A program made the position numbers and the translations under genes. Positions 43,235 through 51,610 of a DNA stretch of 64,000 nt are shown one piece after another; within the stretch, counting starts at the first letter, position 1; the number at the start of each line of letters is the position of its first letter. The DNA is from DASRHK01 sp963776465. Its GTDB lineage: Bacteria; Pseudomonadota; Gammaproteobacteria; Nevskiales; Nevskiaceae. The stretch covers positions 372,001-436,000 of the forward strand of contig CAVZMV010000002.1 of NCBI GenBank assembly GCA_963776465.1, read 5' to 3'. The notes under the pieces are model-generated. The model did not search any database, was not told the DNA's origin, and saw nothing but the letters and a program-made list of their open reading frames with translations.

Positions 43235-45148
43235 TCAGGCCGTCTGGCTTCCGAGCAGCGGCGGCAGGGGACAGTGCAGCGTGGCGCACACGACGCGCAG
43301 CAGTTCTGCTTCAGCCACGGTGACGCTGCCATCGTGATTGAGGACTTTCAGCATCGCTTCGACGAGGGGCCCCGTCGCTTGCGGCTTGAGCTCGTCGAGC
43401 TCGGCCAGCGCGGCGTCGAGCGCCGCCACCCAGTCCTCGATCGGCTGGAACGGCAAAGCGTCGCGCGGCAGGACGACGTCCAGCCCCGCCAGATACGCCG
43501 CGCGCGCGGCGCTGCCGTCGGCATGTCCCTGCTGGGCCAGCACCGTGAGGAGAACCTGCACCGAGCGCCGGCATTGCGGGATCGTCCTGCTGCCGAACAT
43601 CCTCGCCGCCTGCGGCTGGAGCACTTCCTCCAGCTGATCGCGCAGCAGCCGCGACAGGCAATACTCGAACACGCCCACCTGGCCATCCGCGTGGATCAGG
43701 AACGTGATCGTCTTCGTCAGCGTCAGCAACCGATCTCGCGGCCACTGACGCAGCGCCGGCAGCGCAATCGATGCCAGTGGCAGACGCTGCGCCGGGTGCA
43801 GGCTCTGCGTGCGGCGACAGAGCTGCTCGACCTGCTCGCGCGTGGCCGCGCCGTGCGCGGACTCGATCCCGGCGAGCTGCCGGCCACCGCTCGCGCCATC
43901 CAGATGAACCAGCAGGCCCATCAGCAGCGCAGCAGACTGCTCGCCACGCGCGGCCTTCAGAAGATCCTCCGCCAACGACTGATGTAGCCCTTCAGCGCGC
44001 AGGAAATCCGCCGAGGCGGGCTGCCCCACGTGCAGGTCGGAACCCGCGACGGCCAGGCGCGCCGGGGCATCGAAGCCCTGCATGGTCGTTCCGACGTCGT
44101 CCTCGACGCTGAACGAGGGGCTGTTCCATTCGGCACGCTTGCCTTCGATCTGACGCAGGCTGAACGAGGGCTCGAGCGCCTTGATGCGCTGCTCTATCGG
44201 CGGATGCGTCGCCAGCAGCGAGGAGAAGCCGATGCCGTCGCCGAACAGCATGTGCGAGACCTCCTCGGCGTTGGCCTTGAGCTTCGAGCCTTCGTCGATG
44301 CCGGCAATTTTCTTCAGGGCGCCGGCGATGCCTTTGGTCTGGCGGGTGAACTGAACGGCGGACGCGTCCGCCAGCGACTCCCGGCTGCGCGACACGGCAG
44401 CCTTGATCACGCGGCCCAGGAACACGCCGATCCAGCCGAGGATCATCACCGCCAGCGCCACGATCACGATCGCAGCCGTCGGGTCTCCCTTCTTGGAGCT
44501 CGTGCGCCCGCGGCCGACCATGTTCAGCACTTCCCTGCCGACGATGTGCAGCACCAGGATGCCGAACACCAGGCCCATCAGGCGGATGTTGAGACGCATG
44601 TCGCCGTTCAGGATGTGGCTGAACTCGTGGGCGATGACGCCCTGCAGCTCGTCGCGGTTGAGCTTCTCCAACGCTCCGCGCGTCACCGCCACTGCCGCGT
44701 TCGCCGGCGTGTAGCCGGCGGCAAACGCGTTGATCGCGGACTCCTGCTCGAGCACGTAGATCTCCGGCACCGGCACGCCGGAGGCGATGGCAATCTCCTC
44801 CACGACGTTGCGCAGCCGGCGATACCGCGGATTCATCGTGTCCGGCGAGATCAGCGTGCCGCCGGCCGCGCGAGCGACGACGCCACCGCCGCCGCGCAGC
44901 TGGGCGCTTCGCACCATGCTGGCGACGAAGATCACGGCCAGGGTGATCGCCGAGGTGATAACGATCACGCTCGAATAGTCGCGCGCCCGCAGCTCCTCCA
45001 TGGTCAGGTGCTGCGCGTCGGCGTAGCCGAACGCCAGCACCACCACGAAGTCGATCGCGCCGACGATCGCCGCCACGGCCAGCAGGAACAGCACGACGAA
45101 GCGGCGCGAGGAGGATCGCGCCTGCGCCTGGCTCTCGAAGAAGTTCAC
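43235..45148 (-). CDS. M48 metallopeptidase (HtpX-like) with C-terminal TerB-like domain
   Basis: A 637-residue inner-membrane protease. Two N-terminal helices (residues ~17-70) precede the peptidase domain with the zinc site HEFSH (about residue 176) and the downstream SRSRESLADASAVQFT, which supplies the third ligand. Two further helices follow the active site. The catalytic part ends near residue 340 (THPPIEQRI). The remaining ~300 residues are an addition, and two segments in it, LTKTITFLIHADGQV and VLNHDGSVTVAEAELLRVVC, resemble TerB-like helical domains. It starts with GTG 28 bases after lemA, the usual partner of such peptidases. Probable role: quality control or signalling in the membrane. 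Confidence 0.88.
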   Translation of the reverse strand: MNFFESQAQARSSSRRFVVLFLLAVAAIVGAIDFVVVLAFGYADAQHLTMEELRARDYSSVIVITSAITLAVIFVASMVRSAQLRGGGGVVARAAGGTLISPDTMNPRYRRLRNVVEEIAIASGVPVPEIYVLEQESAINAFAAGYTPANAAVAVTRGALEKLNRDELQGVIAHEFSHILNGDMRLNIRLMGLVFGILVLHIVGREVLNMVGRGRTSSKKGDPTAAIVIVALAVMILGWIGVFLGRVIKAAVSRSRESLADASAVQFTRQTKGIAGALKKIAGIDEGSKLKANAEEVSHMLFGDGIGFSSLLATHPPIEQRIKALEPSFSLRQIEGKRAEWNSPSFSVEDDVGTTMQGFDAPARLAVAGSDLHVGQPASADFLRAEGLHQSLAEDLLKAARGEQSAALLMGLLVHLDGASGGRQLAGIESAHGAATREQVEQLCRRTQSLHPAQRLPLASIALPALRQWPRDRLLTLTKTITFLIHADGQVGVFEYCLSRLLRDQLEEVLQPQAARMFGSRTIPQCRRSVQVLLTVLAQQGHADGSAARAAYLAGLDVVLPRDALPFQPIEDWVAALDAALAELDELKPQATGPLVEAMLKVLNHDGSVTVAEAELLRVVCATLHCPLPPLLGSQTA

Positions 45149-45176
45149 CGTCCGATGCCCCGTCCGGGGCGACCGA

Positions 45177-45761
45177 TCAGGTGAAGCTCACCTTCGGCGC
45201 CTGCCGCGCCTGCGGCGTCTCCAGCTCCAGCTGCTGCGCGGCGTTGAATCCGAACGCGCCGGCGATGATGTTGTTCGGGAACACTTCGCGCTTGTTGTTG
45301 TAGCCCATGACGCTGTCGTTGAACGCCTGGCGGGCGAAGGCCACGCGGTTCTCGGTCGAGGCGAGCTCCTCCGACAGCTGCATCATGTTCTGGTTGGCCT
45401 TCAGGTCCGGGTAGGCCTCGGCGACGGCCATCAGCCGGCCGAGCGCGCCGGTCAGCATCCCCTCGGCGCTGGTCAGCTGCTTCATCGCTCCCGGATCGCC
45501 CGGGCTTGCGGCCGCAGTCTTCAGGCTCGTCACCGCGGTGTTGCGCGCGGCGATCACCGCTTCGAGCGTTTCGCGCTCGTGCTTGATGTAGCCCTTCACC
45601 GTCTCGACCAGGTTCGGGATCAGGTCGTGCCGCCGCTGCAGCTGGACGTCGATCTGGGCAAAGGCATTCTTGTAGCCATTGCGGGACGTCACCAAGCCGT
45701 TGTAGATCGAGATGATGAACGCGATGAACGCGACGATGATGCCCAGCAGGATCCACGACAT
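45177..45761 (-). CDS. lemA: LemA family protein
   Basis: A 194-residue protein with one N-terminal transmembrane helix (WILLGIIVAFIAFIISIYNGL) and a coiled four-helix domain carrying the family motif AFAQIDVQLQRRHDLIPNLV, plus FPNNIIAGAFGF near the end. The ATG at 45761 has GAGGTG close upstream. It is coupled to the M48 peptidase downstream, a pairing found in many bacteria; biochemical function is unknown. It is divergent from coaBC. Confidence 0.93.
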   Translation of the reverse strand: MSWILLGIIVAFIAFIISIYNGLVTSRNGYKNAFAQIDVQLQRRHDLIPNLVETVKGYIKHERETLEAVIAARNTAVTSLKTAAASPGDPGAMKQLTSAEGMLTGALGRLMAVAEAYPDLKANQNMMQLSEELASTENRVAFARQAFNDSVMGYNNKREVFPNNIIAGAFGFNAAQQLELETPQARQAPKVSFT

Positions 45762-45843
45762 GGCCCACCTCTTGGTTGGACTGCGCTGGCGGCAAACTTA
45801 GCACCAACTGCGGCGTTTTGGTCCAAGCCCTATCATTGCGCCG

Positions 45844-47073
45844 ATGGTCGCCCACCCCGCCCTGCCAGAATCGGTTCCGCTGTCGGCGCGCCGCCTGCTG
45901 CTCGGCGTCACCGGCGGTATCGCCGCGTACAAGGCCGCGGACCTGACGCGCCGCCTGATCGAGGCAGGCGCCGAGGTCCAGGTGGTGATGACGCCCTCGG
46001 CGCGCGAGTTCGTCGCGCCGCTGACGTTCCAGGCCCTCTCCGGCAAGCCGGTGCGCACCGAGCTGTTCGACGCGCAGGCCGAAGCGGCGATGGGCCACAT
46101 CGAGCTGGCGCGCTGGGCCGACGCCATCCTCGTCGCGCCGGCATCGGCGAATTTCATCGAGCGCCTCGCGCGTGGCTCGGCCGACGATCTGCTGACGACG
46201 CTGTGCCTGGCCACCGACCGGCCGATCTTCGTGGTGCCGGCGATGAACCGCCTGATGTGGAGCAACCCGGCCACGCAGGAGAACGTCGGCAAACTGCGCA
46301 GCCGCGGCATCCACGTCCTCGGCCCCGGCTCCGGCTCGCAGGCCTGCGGCGAGACCGGCGAAGGACGCATGTGGGAGCCGCTGCAGATCCGTGACGCCGT
46401 CATCGGCGAGCTGCGCCAGGGCGCGCTCAGCGGCGTGCGCGCGGTAGTCACTGCCGGGCCGACGCGCGAGCCGATCGATCCGGTGCGCGTCATCACCAAC
46501 CGCTCGTCGGGCAAGCAGGGCTTTGCGCTGGCGCAGGCGCTGGTTGCGCAGGGCGCCGAAGTCACGCTGATCAGCGGGCCGGTGACCCTGGCGACCCCCT
46601 CTGGCGTAAAACGGATCGACGTGGAGACCGCCGAGGAGATGCTGGCCGCGGCTTCCGACGCCGCCAGGTCGGCGCAGATCTTCGTCGGGACTGCGGCGGT
46701 CGCCGACTATCGTCCAGCCGTGAACGCGGCGCAGAAGCTCAAGAAAAAAGAGTCCGCGCTGGCGATCGAGCTGGAGCGCACCACCGACATCCTGTCCGCG
46801 GTACGCTCCGCCCATCCGCAGCTCTTCATCGTCGGCTTCGCAGCCGAGACCGAGAAGCTGGCCGAGCACGCGCGCCAGAAGCTCAAGGACAAGAAGCTGG
46901 ACCTGGTCGCGGCCAACTGGGTGGGCAACGGTCGGGCGTTCGATCGCGAGGACAATGCACTGCACCTGTTCTGGACCGACGGCGAGCGCGAGCTGCCCCA
47001 AGCCTCCAAGGCCGATCTGGCGCGTGACCTGGCGCAGGTGATCGCCGAGCGTTATCGCACCGCCAGCCGATGA
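45844..47073 (+). CDS. coaBC: Phosphopantothenoylcysteine decarboxylase / phosphopantothenate-cysteine ligase
   Basis: Bifunctional coenzyme A biosynthesis enzyme of 409 residues. The N-terminal flavoprotein half has GVTGGIAAYKAADL, the catalytic histidine in GHIEL, the PAMN motif and the substrate clamp ACGETGEGRM. The C-terminal ligase half has TAGPTREPIDPVRVITN, SSGKQGFALA and the KLKKKE motif. Its stop overlaps the dut start (ATGA). The coaBC-dut-argB order matches Pseudomonas-like genomes, without the algC found there. Confidence 0.96.
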   Translation: MVAHPALPESVPLSARRLLLGVTGGIAAYKAADLTRRLIEAGAEVQVVMTPSAREFVAPLTFQALSGKPVRTELFDAQAEAAMGHIELARWADAILVAPASANFIERLARGSADDLLTTLCLATDRPIFVVPAMNRLMWSNPATQENVGKLRSRGIHVLGPGSGSQACGETGEGRMWEPLQIRDAVIGELRQGALSGVRAVVTAGPTREPIDPVRVITNRSSGKQGFALAQALVAQGAEVTLISGPVTLATPSGVKRIDVETAEEMLAAASDAARSAQIFVGTAAVADYRPAVNAAQKLKKKESALAIELERTTDILSAVRSAHPQLFIVGFAAETEKLAEHARQKLKDKKLDLVAANWVGNGRAFDREDNALHLFWTDGERELPQASKADLARDLAQVIAERYRTASR

Positions 47074-47525
47074 AGCAGATCCAGCTCAAGATCCTCGATC
47101 CGCGGATCGGGAAGGACGTCCCGCTGCCGGCCTACGCCACCGAAGGCTCGGCGGGCCTGGACCTGCGGGCGGTGCTCGACGCGCCCTTCGAGCTCAAGCC
47201 CGGCGCCACCACGCTGATCAAGACCGGTCTTGCGATCTACATCGCCGACCCGCATGTGGCCGCGGTGATCCTGCCGCGCTCGGGCCTGGGCCACAAGCAC
47301 GGCATCGTGCTCGGCAATCTGGTCGGGCTGATCGATTCGGATTACCAGGGCGAGCTGATGGTGTCCTGCTGGAACCGCGGGCAGACGGCGTTCACGATCA
47401 ACCCCGGCGAGCGCGTCGCACAGCTGGTGTTCGTGCCGGTGCTGCGCTGCCAGTTCGAGACGGTCGAGGAATTCCATGCCACCAGCCGCGGCGGCGGCGG
47501 ATTCGGCAGCACCGGGAAACAGTAG
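47070..47525 (+). CDS. dut: Deoxyuridine 5'-triphosphate nucleotidohydrolase
   Basis: Hydrolyses dUTP to dUMP, keeping uracil out of DNA and feeding dTMP synthesis. The 151-residue trimeric-type dUTPase shows the five motifs: GSAGLDLRA, PRSGLGHKHGI, GLIDSDYQGEL, GERVAQLVF and the C-terminal GGGGFGSTG arm. Start ATG overlaps the coaBC stop; its own TAG overlaps the argB GTG by one base. Confidence 0.97.
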   Translation: MKQIQLKILDPRIGKDVPLPAYATEGSAGLDLRAVLDAPFELKPGATTLIKTGLAIYIADPHVAAVILPRSGLGHKHGIVLGNLVGLIDSDYQGELMVSCWNRGQTAFTINPGERVAQLVFVPVLRCQFETVEEFHATSRGGGGFGSTGKQ

Positions 47526-48388
47526 TGCCCATCGATCTTTCCAACGCGCAGAACATCGCGCGCGTCCTGACCGAGGCGCTGCCCTACATCCGCCGCTTCG
47601 GCGGCAAGACCGTGGTCGTCAAGTACGGCGGCAACGCCATGAAGGACGACAGCACCCTGGCATCCTTCGCGCGCGACGTCGTGCTGATGAAGCTCGTCGG
47701 CATGAACCCGGTAGTCGTGCACGGCGGCGGACCGCAGATCGGCGAGCACCTGGAAAAGCTCGGGAAGACCTCGCGCTTCGTCGAAGGCATGCGCGTCACC
47801 GACGAAGAGACCATGGACGTCGTCGAGATGATGCTCGGCGGCCTGGTCAATAAGTCGATCGTCTCCGCGCTCAACCACCAGGGCGGCCGCGCGGTGGGAC
47901 TTACCGGCAAGGACGGTGGCCTGATCCGCGCGCGCAAGATGACGGTCAAGGGCGAGGACATCGGCCAGGTGGGCGAGGTCGAGCAGATCGACCCGCGCGT
48001 GGTCGCGCACCTGGAGAACGGCGGCTTCATTCCGGTCATCGCCCCCGTCGGCGTCGGCGAACACGGCGAGGCCTACAACATCAACGCCGACCTCGTCGCC
48101 GGCAAGCTCGCCTCGGTGCTGTCGGCCGAGAAGCTGATCCTGCTGACCAATACCCAGGGCGTGCTCGACAAGCAGGGCGGCGTGCTGACGGGCCTTACCG
48201 TCCCCCAGGTCGAGGGCCTGATCGCCGACGGCACCATCTCCGGCGGGATGCTGCCGAAGATCCGGTGCGCGCTGGACGCGGTGAACTCCGGCGTGAAGTC
48301 CGCGCACATCATCGACGGCCGCATCACCCACTCGGTGCTGCTGGAGCTGTTCACCGATCAGGGCATCGGCACGCTGATCCGCGGTTAA
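47525..48388 (+). CDS. argB: Acetylglutamate kinase
   Basis: Second step of arginine synthesis. The 287-residue amino acid kinase has VVVKYGGNAMKDD, HGGGPQIGEHLEKLG, the INADLVAGKLA segment and the GGMLPKIRCALDAV motif. The N-terminal helix (NAQNIARVLTEALPYIRRF) is of the kind that allows hexamer formation and arginine feedback. It starts with GTG, coupled to dut, and its TAA overlaps the convergent permease stop by four bases. Confidence 0.96.
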   Translation: MPIDLSNAQNIARVLTEALPYIRRFGGKTVVVKYGGNAMKDDSTLASFARDVVLMKLVGMNPVVVHGGGPQIGEHLEKLGKTSRFVEGMRVTDEETMDVVEMMLGGLVNKSIVSALNHQGGRAVGLTGKDGGLIRARKMTVKGEDIGQVGEVEQIDPRVVAHLENGGFIPVIAPVGVGEHGEAYNINADLVAGKLASVLSAEKLILLTNTQGVLDKQGGVLTGLTVPQVEGLIADGTISGGMLPKIRCALDAVNSGVKSAHIIDGRITHSVLLELFTDQGIGTLIRG

Positions 48389-49404
48389 ACCAAGCCCTTC
48401 GCCGCCAGCTCGTCCTTCAGGTAGGCGTAGTAGATCGGCGCCGCCACCAGGCCGGCGATGCCGAACGCGGCCTCCATCACCAGCATCGCGATCAGCAGCT
48501 CCCATGCCTGCGCGTGGATGCGGCTGCCGATGATCCGCGCGTTCAGGAAGTACTCGAGCTTGTGAATCACGACCAGGTAGATCAGCGATATGACGGCCAC
48601 GTAGGGCGAGTACGACAGGCTGACGATGACGATGGCGGTGTTGGATATCAGGTTGCCGATGATCGGCATGAGGCCGACGACGAAGGTCGTGATGACCAGC
48701 GTCTTGACCAACGGCAGGTCGACGCCGGCGATGGGCAGCGCAACGGCAAGGTACAGCCAGGTCATCGAGGTGTTGACCGCCGAGATCCAACCCTGCGCCA
48801 GCACGACGCGACGGAACGCCTGCGACAGCCTGCCGGCGCGCTCGCTCAGCGCGTGTCCCAGCGGCCGCCGCTCACGCCGCGGCGCGGCTTCGTGCAGCGA
48901 CAGCAGCGCGCCGATGATCATGGCGATGAGCACGTAGGCGATGCCGCGGCCGATCTCGGTGCCGGCGACCTGCAGGGTGCCGGCGTGCTGGCGCAGCCAC
49001 TGCACGAGCACCAGGCGGAACTCCTCGGTGCTGTCGGGCATGTACGCGGTGATCCACACAGGCAGCACGTCCTTGGATCCCTCGACGATCTCTGCGAGCT
49101 TCTGCAGCAGCGCGGTTAGCCCGCCGGCGCGGAAGAAGCTGATCACGCCCAGGATCGCCAGCGAGATCAGGCCGACGATGAACGAGGTCAGCAGGAACAC
49201 CGCCAGCAGCTTGGCCCGGCTGCCGCTGAGCAGCCGCGCGGTGATCAGCGGCGCCAGCAGGTGCACCGATTCGAACACCAGCAGGCCCGTCAGCAGCGCC
49301 AGCAGCAGGTGCAGCTTGAGCACCATCAGCAGCGCCACCGCCGTGATCAGGTAGGCGGCGATATCCACGCGGCCGACGGTGAGACTGCCGCGGGCCGGGG
49401 TCAT
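48385..49404 (-). CDS. AI-2E family transporter (PerM-like)
   Basis: A 339-residue multi-spanning membrane protein of the AI-2E/PerM family, with about eight helices, a conserved central LAQGWISAVNTSMTWLYLAV region and the C-terminal HKLEYFLNARIIGSRI motif. Family members include autoinducer-2 exporters and Na+/H+ antiporters, so the substrate is not certain. The ATG at 49404 has a poor ribosome site; a GTG 39 bases downstream would also keep all helices. It probably forms a unit with the upstream DUF4124 gene, 16 bases away. Confidence 0.85.
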   Translation of the reverse strand: MTPARGSLTVGRVDIAAYLITAVALLMVLKLHLLLALLTGLLVFESVHLLAPLITARLLSGSRAKLLAVFLLTSFIVGLISLAILGVISFFRAGGLTALLQKLAEIVEGSKDVLPVWITAYMPDSTEEFRLVLVQWLRQHAGTLQVAGTEIGRGIAYVLIAMIIGALLSLHEAAPRRERRPLGHALSERAGRLSQAFRRVVLAQGWISAVNTSMTWLYLAVALPIAGVDLPLVKTLVITTFVVGLMPIIGNLISNTAIVIVSLSYSPYVAVISLIYLVVIHKLEYFLNARIIGSRIHAQAWELLIAMLVMEAAFGIAGLVAAPIYYAYLKDELAAKGLV

Positions 49405-49420
49405 CAGCGAGGCGGGACCA

Positions 49421-50053
49421 TCAGGGCTGGGCGGCGGTCGTCTCGTGCCGCAATTCCCTGAGGCGCGCGAGATCGTTTTCGAACTGGGCAAGAAGCTTTT
49501 CCCGCTGCACGTGCAGCTGCTCGAGCGCCTTGGGGTTCTCGATGATCGCTTTGCGGTACTCCTGGATCTGGGCTTCGAGCTTCTTGTCGATCGGCTTGCT
49601 GTCCCGCTGCAGGAGCTGCTTGCGGGCGACCAGCGAGTCGAGCTGCGTCCGCGCGTCGTTCATGGCCTTGGTTGCCAGCTCGATCCGCATGTCCAGCGCC
49701 TTCACGCGGGCGTCGCGTGTGTCCTCGAGGTCCCGCGTGCTCTGGAAGCTTTCCAGCAGATAGCGGTCATAAGCGTGCTGGCGCTGCGCCTGCCGCTCCT
49801 CCTCCGCTGCGCGCTTGCGCGCTTCTTCGGCGGCCTTGACCTCCTCGTCCGTCGGGGCGCGCGGCTTGGTGTCCACCAGCACGCCCTGATTGTTCATGAT
49901 CTCCCGCTCCTTGTCGGCGAATCGCGGCGGCACAACATCGCCGCAGGCGCGCCGACCGTCTTCGTCGATCCAGCACTGCACCTTCTTGCCGGCAGCGAGC
50001 ACTGGCGCAGAGCAAAGGCCAAAAATGACGAAAAGTGCGATCGCGTTTTTCAT
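49421..50053 (-). CDS. Exported coiled-coil protein with DUF4124-like N-terminus
   Basis: A 210-residue secreted protein. The signal peptide is about 20 residues (IALFVIFGLCSAPVLAA). It is followed by KKVQCWIDEDGRRACGDVVP, a short DUF4124-like repeat with two cysteines that probably form a disulphide, and then a long charged coiled coil from about residue 65 to the end. Such proteins are common in gammaproteobacteria and have no known function. It begins 26 bases after the pyrE stop on the same strand. Confidence 0.75.
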   Translation of the reverse strand: MKNAIALFVIFGLCSAPVLAAGKKVQCWIDEDGRRACGDVVPPRFADKEREIMNNQGVLVDTKPRAPTDEEVKAAEEARKRAAEEERQAQRQHAYDRYLLESFQSTRDLEDTRDARVKALDMRIELATKAMNDARTQLDSLVARKQLLQRDSKPIDKKLEAQIQEYRKAIIENPKALEQLHVQREKLLAQFENDLARLRELRHETTAAQP

Positions 50054-50079
50054 GGAACTGGTGAAAACGGCACCGAGGT

Positions 50080-50733
50080 TCAGTCTATCCCGTACTGGGC
50101 CTGGTAGGCCCGCATGGATGACAGAATCTCCACGGCGGCGGGGTCCCGCGCAAGGTATTCCATCACATCGCGGACCGTGACCAGGGCGATGATCCGGATG
50201 CCGGACTCCTGCTCCATCTCCTGCACCGCGGAAAGTGGCCCGCGGCCTTTCTCCTGCCGATCCAGCGCGATCAGGGCCGCCACCGGCTCGGCCCCGGCCT
50301 CCCGCAGCAGGCGCACGGATTCGCGCAGTGCCGTTCCGGCGGTCAGGACGTCGTCGACGATGACGACGCGGCCCCGCGGAGGGGCTCCCACGAGCAGGCC
50401 GCCCTCCCCGTGGTCCTTGGCTTCCTTGCGGTTGTAGACATAGGGGACGTCGCGCCCCGGAGCGGCCGCCGGGTCCGCCAGCGCGCAGGCGAGCGCCGTG
50501 ACCAGCGGAATGCCTTTGTACGCGGGCCCGAAAAGCGTCTCGAACTGCACGCCCGACGCCTGCAGCGCCTGCGCGTAGGCCGCGGCGAGCGCGCGCATCG
50601 CCGCGCCGCTGGCGATGTGGCCGAGGTTGAAGAAGTACGGGCTCTCGCGCCCGGACTTCAGCGTGAAGCGGCCGAACCGCAGCACCTGGTGCTGCACCGC
50701 CAGCTGCAGAAAAGCGGCCTGGTAGGGCTGCAT
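50080..50733 (-). CDS. pyrE: Orotate phosphoribosyltransferase
   Basis: Transfers phosphoribose from PRPP to orotate in pyrimidine synthesis. The 217-residue enzyme has FTLKSGRESPYFFNLG, the FGPAYKGIPL motif, the catalytic loop NRKEAKDHGEGG and the PRPP-binding VVIVDDVLTAGTA. The ATG at 50733 lacks a clear ribosome site, but the protein then begins as homologues do. Divergent from xth by 88 bases, a conserved arrangement (pyrE/crc-xth) in pseudomonads and relatives. Confidence 0.96.
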   Translation of the reverse strand: MQPYQAAFLQLAVQHQVLRFGRFTLKSGRESPYFFNLGHIASGAAMRALAAAYAQALQASGVQFETLFGPAYKGIPLVTALACALADPAAAPGRDVPYVYNRKEAKDHGEGGLLVGAPPRGRVVIVDDVLTAGTALRESVRLLREAGAEPVAALIALDRQEKGRGPLSAVQEMEQESGIRIIALVTVRDVMEYLARDPAAVEILSSMRAYQAQYGID

Positions 50734-50821
50734 TAGTAGGAAAGCGTTCCCGGTAAGATGCGCGCATCCCATCATAACGGCGCTGAACACGGTCTGAACG
50801 CCGGGTTCGCCAACGGGTCGA

Positions 50822-51610
50822 ATGCGGATCATCACGCTCAACGCCAACGGCATCCGATCCGCACAGCGCAAGGGCCTGTTCCAATGGCTGCAGAAGCAGG
50901 ACGCGGACTTCCTGTGCCTGCAGGAAACCAAGGCCCAGCAGGCTGACCTTGCCGAAGAGGCGCACTACGTTCCACCGGGCTGGATGGCTTTCTTCAGCGA
51001 CGCGGTGAAGAAGGGCTACGCCGGCGTCGCCCTGTACACGCGCAAGCAGCCCGACGAAGTTCTCACCACGCTCGGGCGCAAGGAGTTCGACGAGCAGGGG
51101 CGCTATCTGGAAGTGCGCTTCGGCCGCCTGTCGGTTGTCTCTCTCTACGGGCCTTCCGGCTCGGCCGGGCCCGAGCGACAGGCGTCGAAGGACCGCTTCC
51201 TGAAATTCTTCCTGCCCAGGCTCAAGGCCTGGCGGGCCAGCGGCCGCGAATACGTGATCTGCGGCGACTGGAACATCGCGCATCGCAACATCGACCTCAA
51301 GAACTGGCGCAGCAACCAGAAGAACTCCGGATTCCTGCCGCACGAGCGCGCGTGGCTGGACACGGTGCTCGGCGAAGCGCCGCCGGGCCTTGGCTGGCTC
51401 GACGCCTATCGCGTGCTGCATCCGACCGCCGAAGGCGACAGCTACACCTGGTGGAGCAACCGCGGCCAGGCGTACGCCAAGAACGTCGGCTGGCGCATCG
51501 ATTACCAGGTGATCACGCCGGGTCTGCGCGACGCGCTGCAACGCGCGTGGGTCTACAAGGACATGCGTTTCTCCGATCACGCACCGCTGGTCGTGGACTA
51601 TGCCGACTGA
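50822..51610 (+). CDS. xth: Exodeoxyribonuclease III / Crc-like endonuclease-exonuclease family
   Basis: A 262-residue member of the exonuclease III family, acting on abasic sites in DNA repair. Catalytic elements are present: LNANGIRSA, the metal-binding glutamate in CLQETKAQ, YGPSG, the GDWNIAHRNIDL loop, WWSNRG and the terminal SDHAPLVVDY. In Pseudomonas the homologue beside pyrE is Crc, which has lost these residues; here they are intact, so nuclease activity is expected. The stop lies 11 bases inside the next gene. Confidence 0.93.
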   Translation: MRIITLNANGIRSAQRKGLFQWLQKQDADFLCLQETKAQQADLAEEAHYVPPGWMAFFSDAVKKGYAGVALYTRKQPDEVLTTLGRKEFDEQGRYLEVRFGRLSVVSLYGPSGSAGPERQASKDRFLKFFLPRLKAWRASGREYVICGDWNIAHRNIDLKNWRSNQKNSGFLPHERAWLDTVLGEAPPGLGWLDAYRVLHPTAEGDSYTWWSNRGQAYAKNVGWRIDYQVITPGLRDALQRAWVYKDMRFSDHAPLVVDYAD

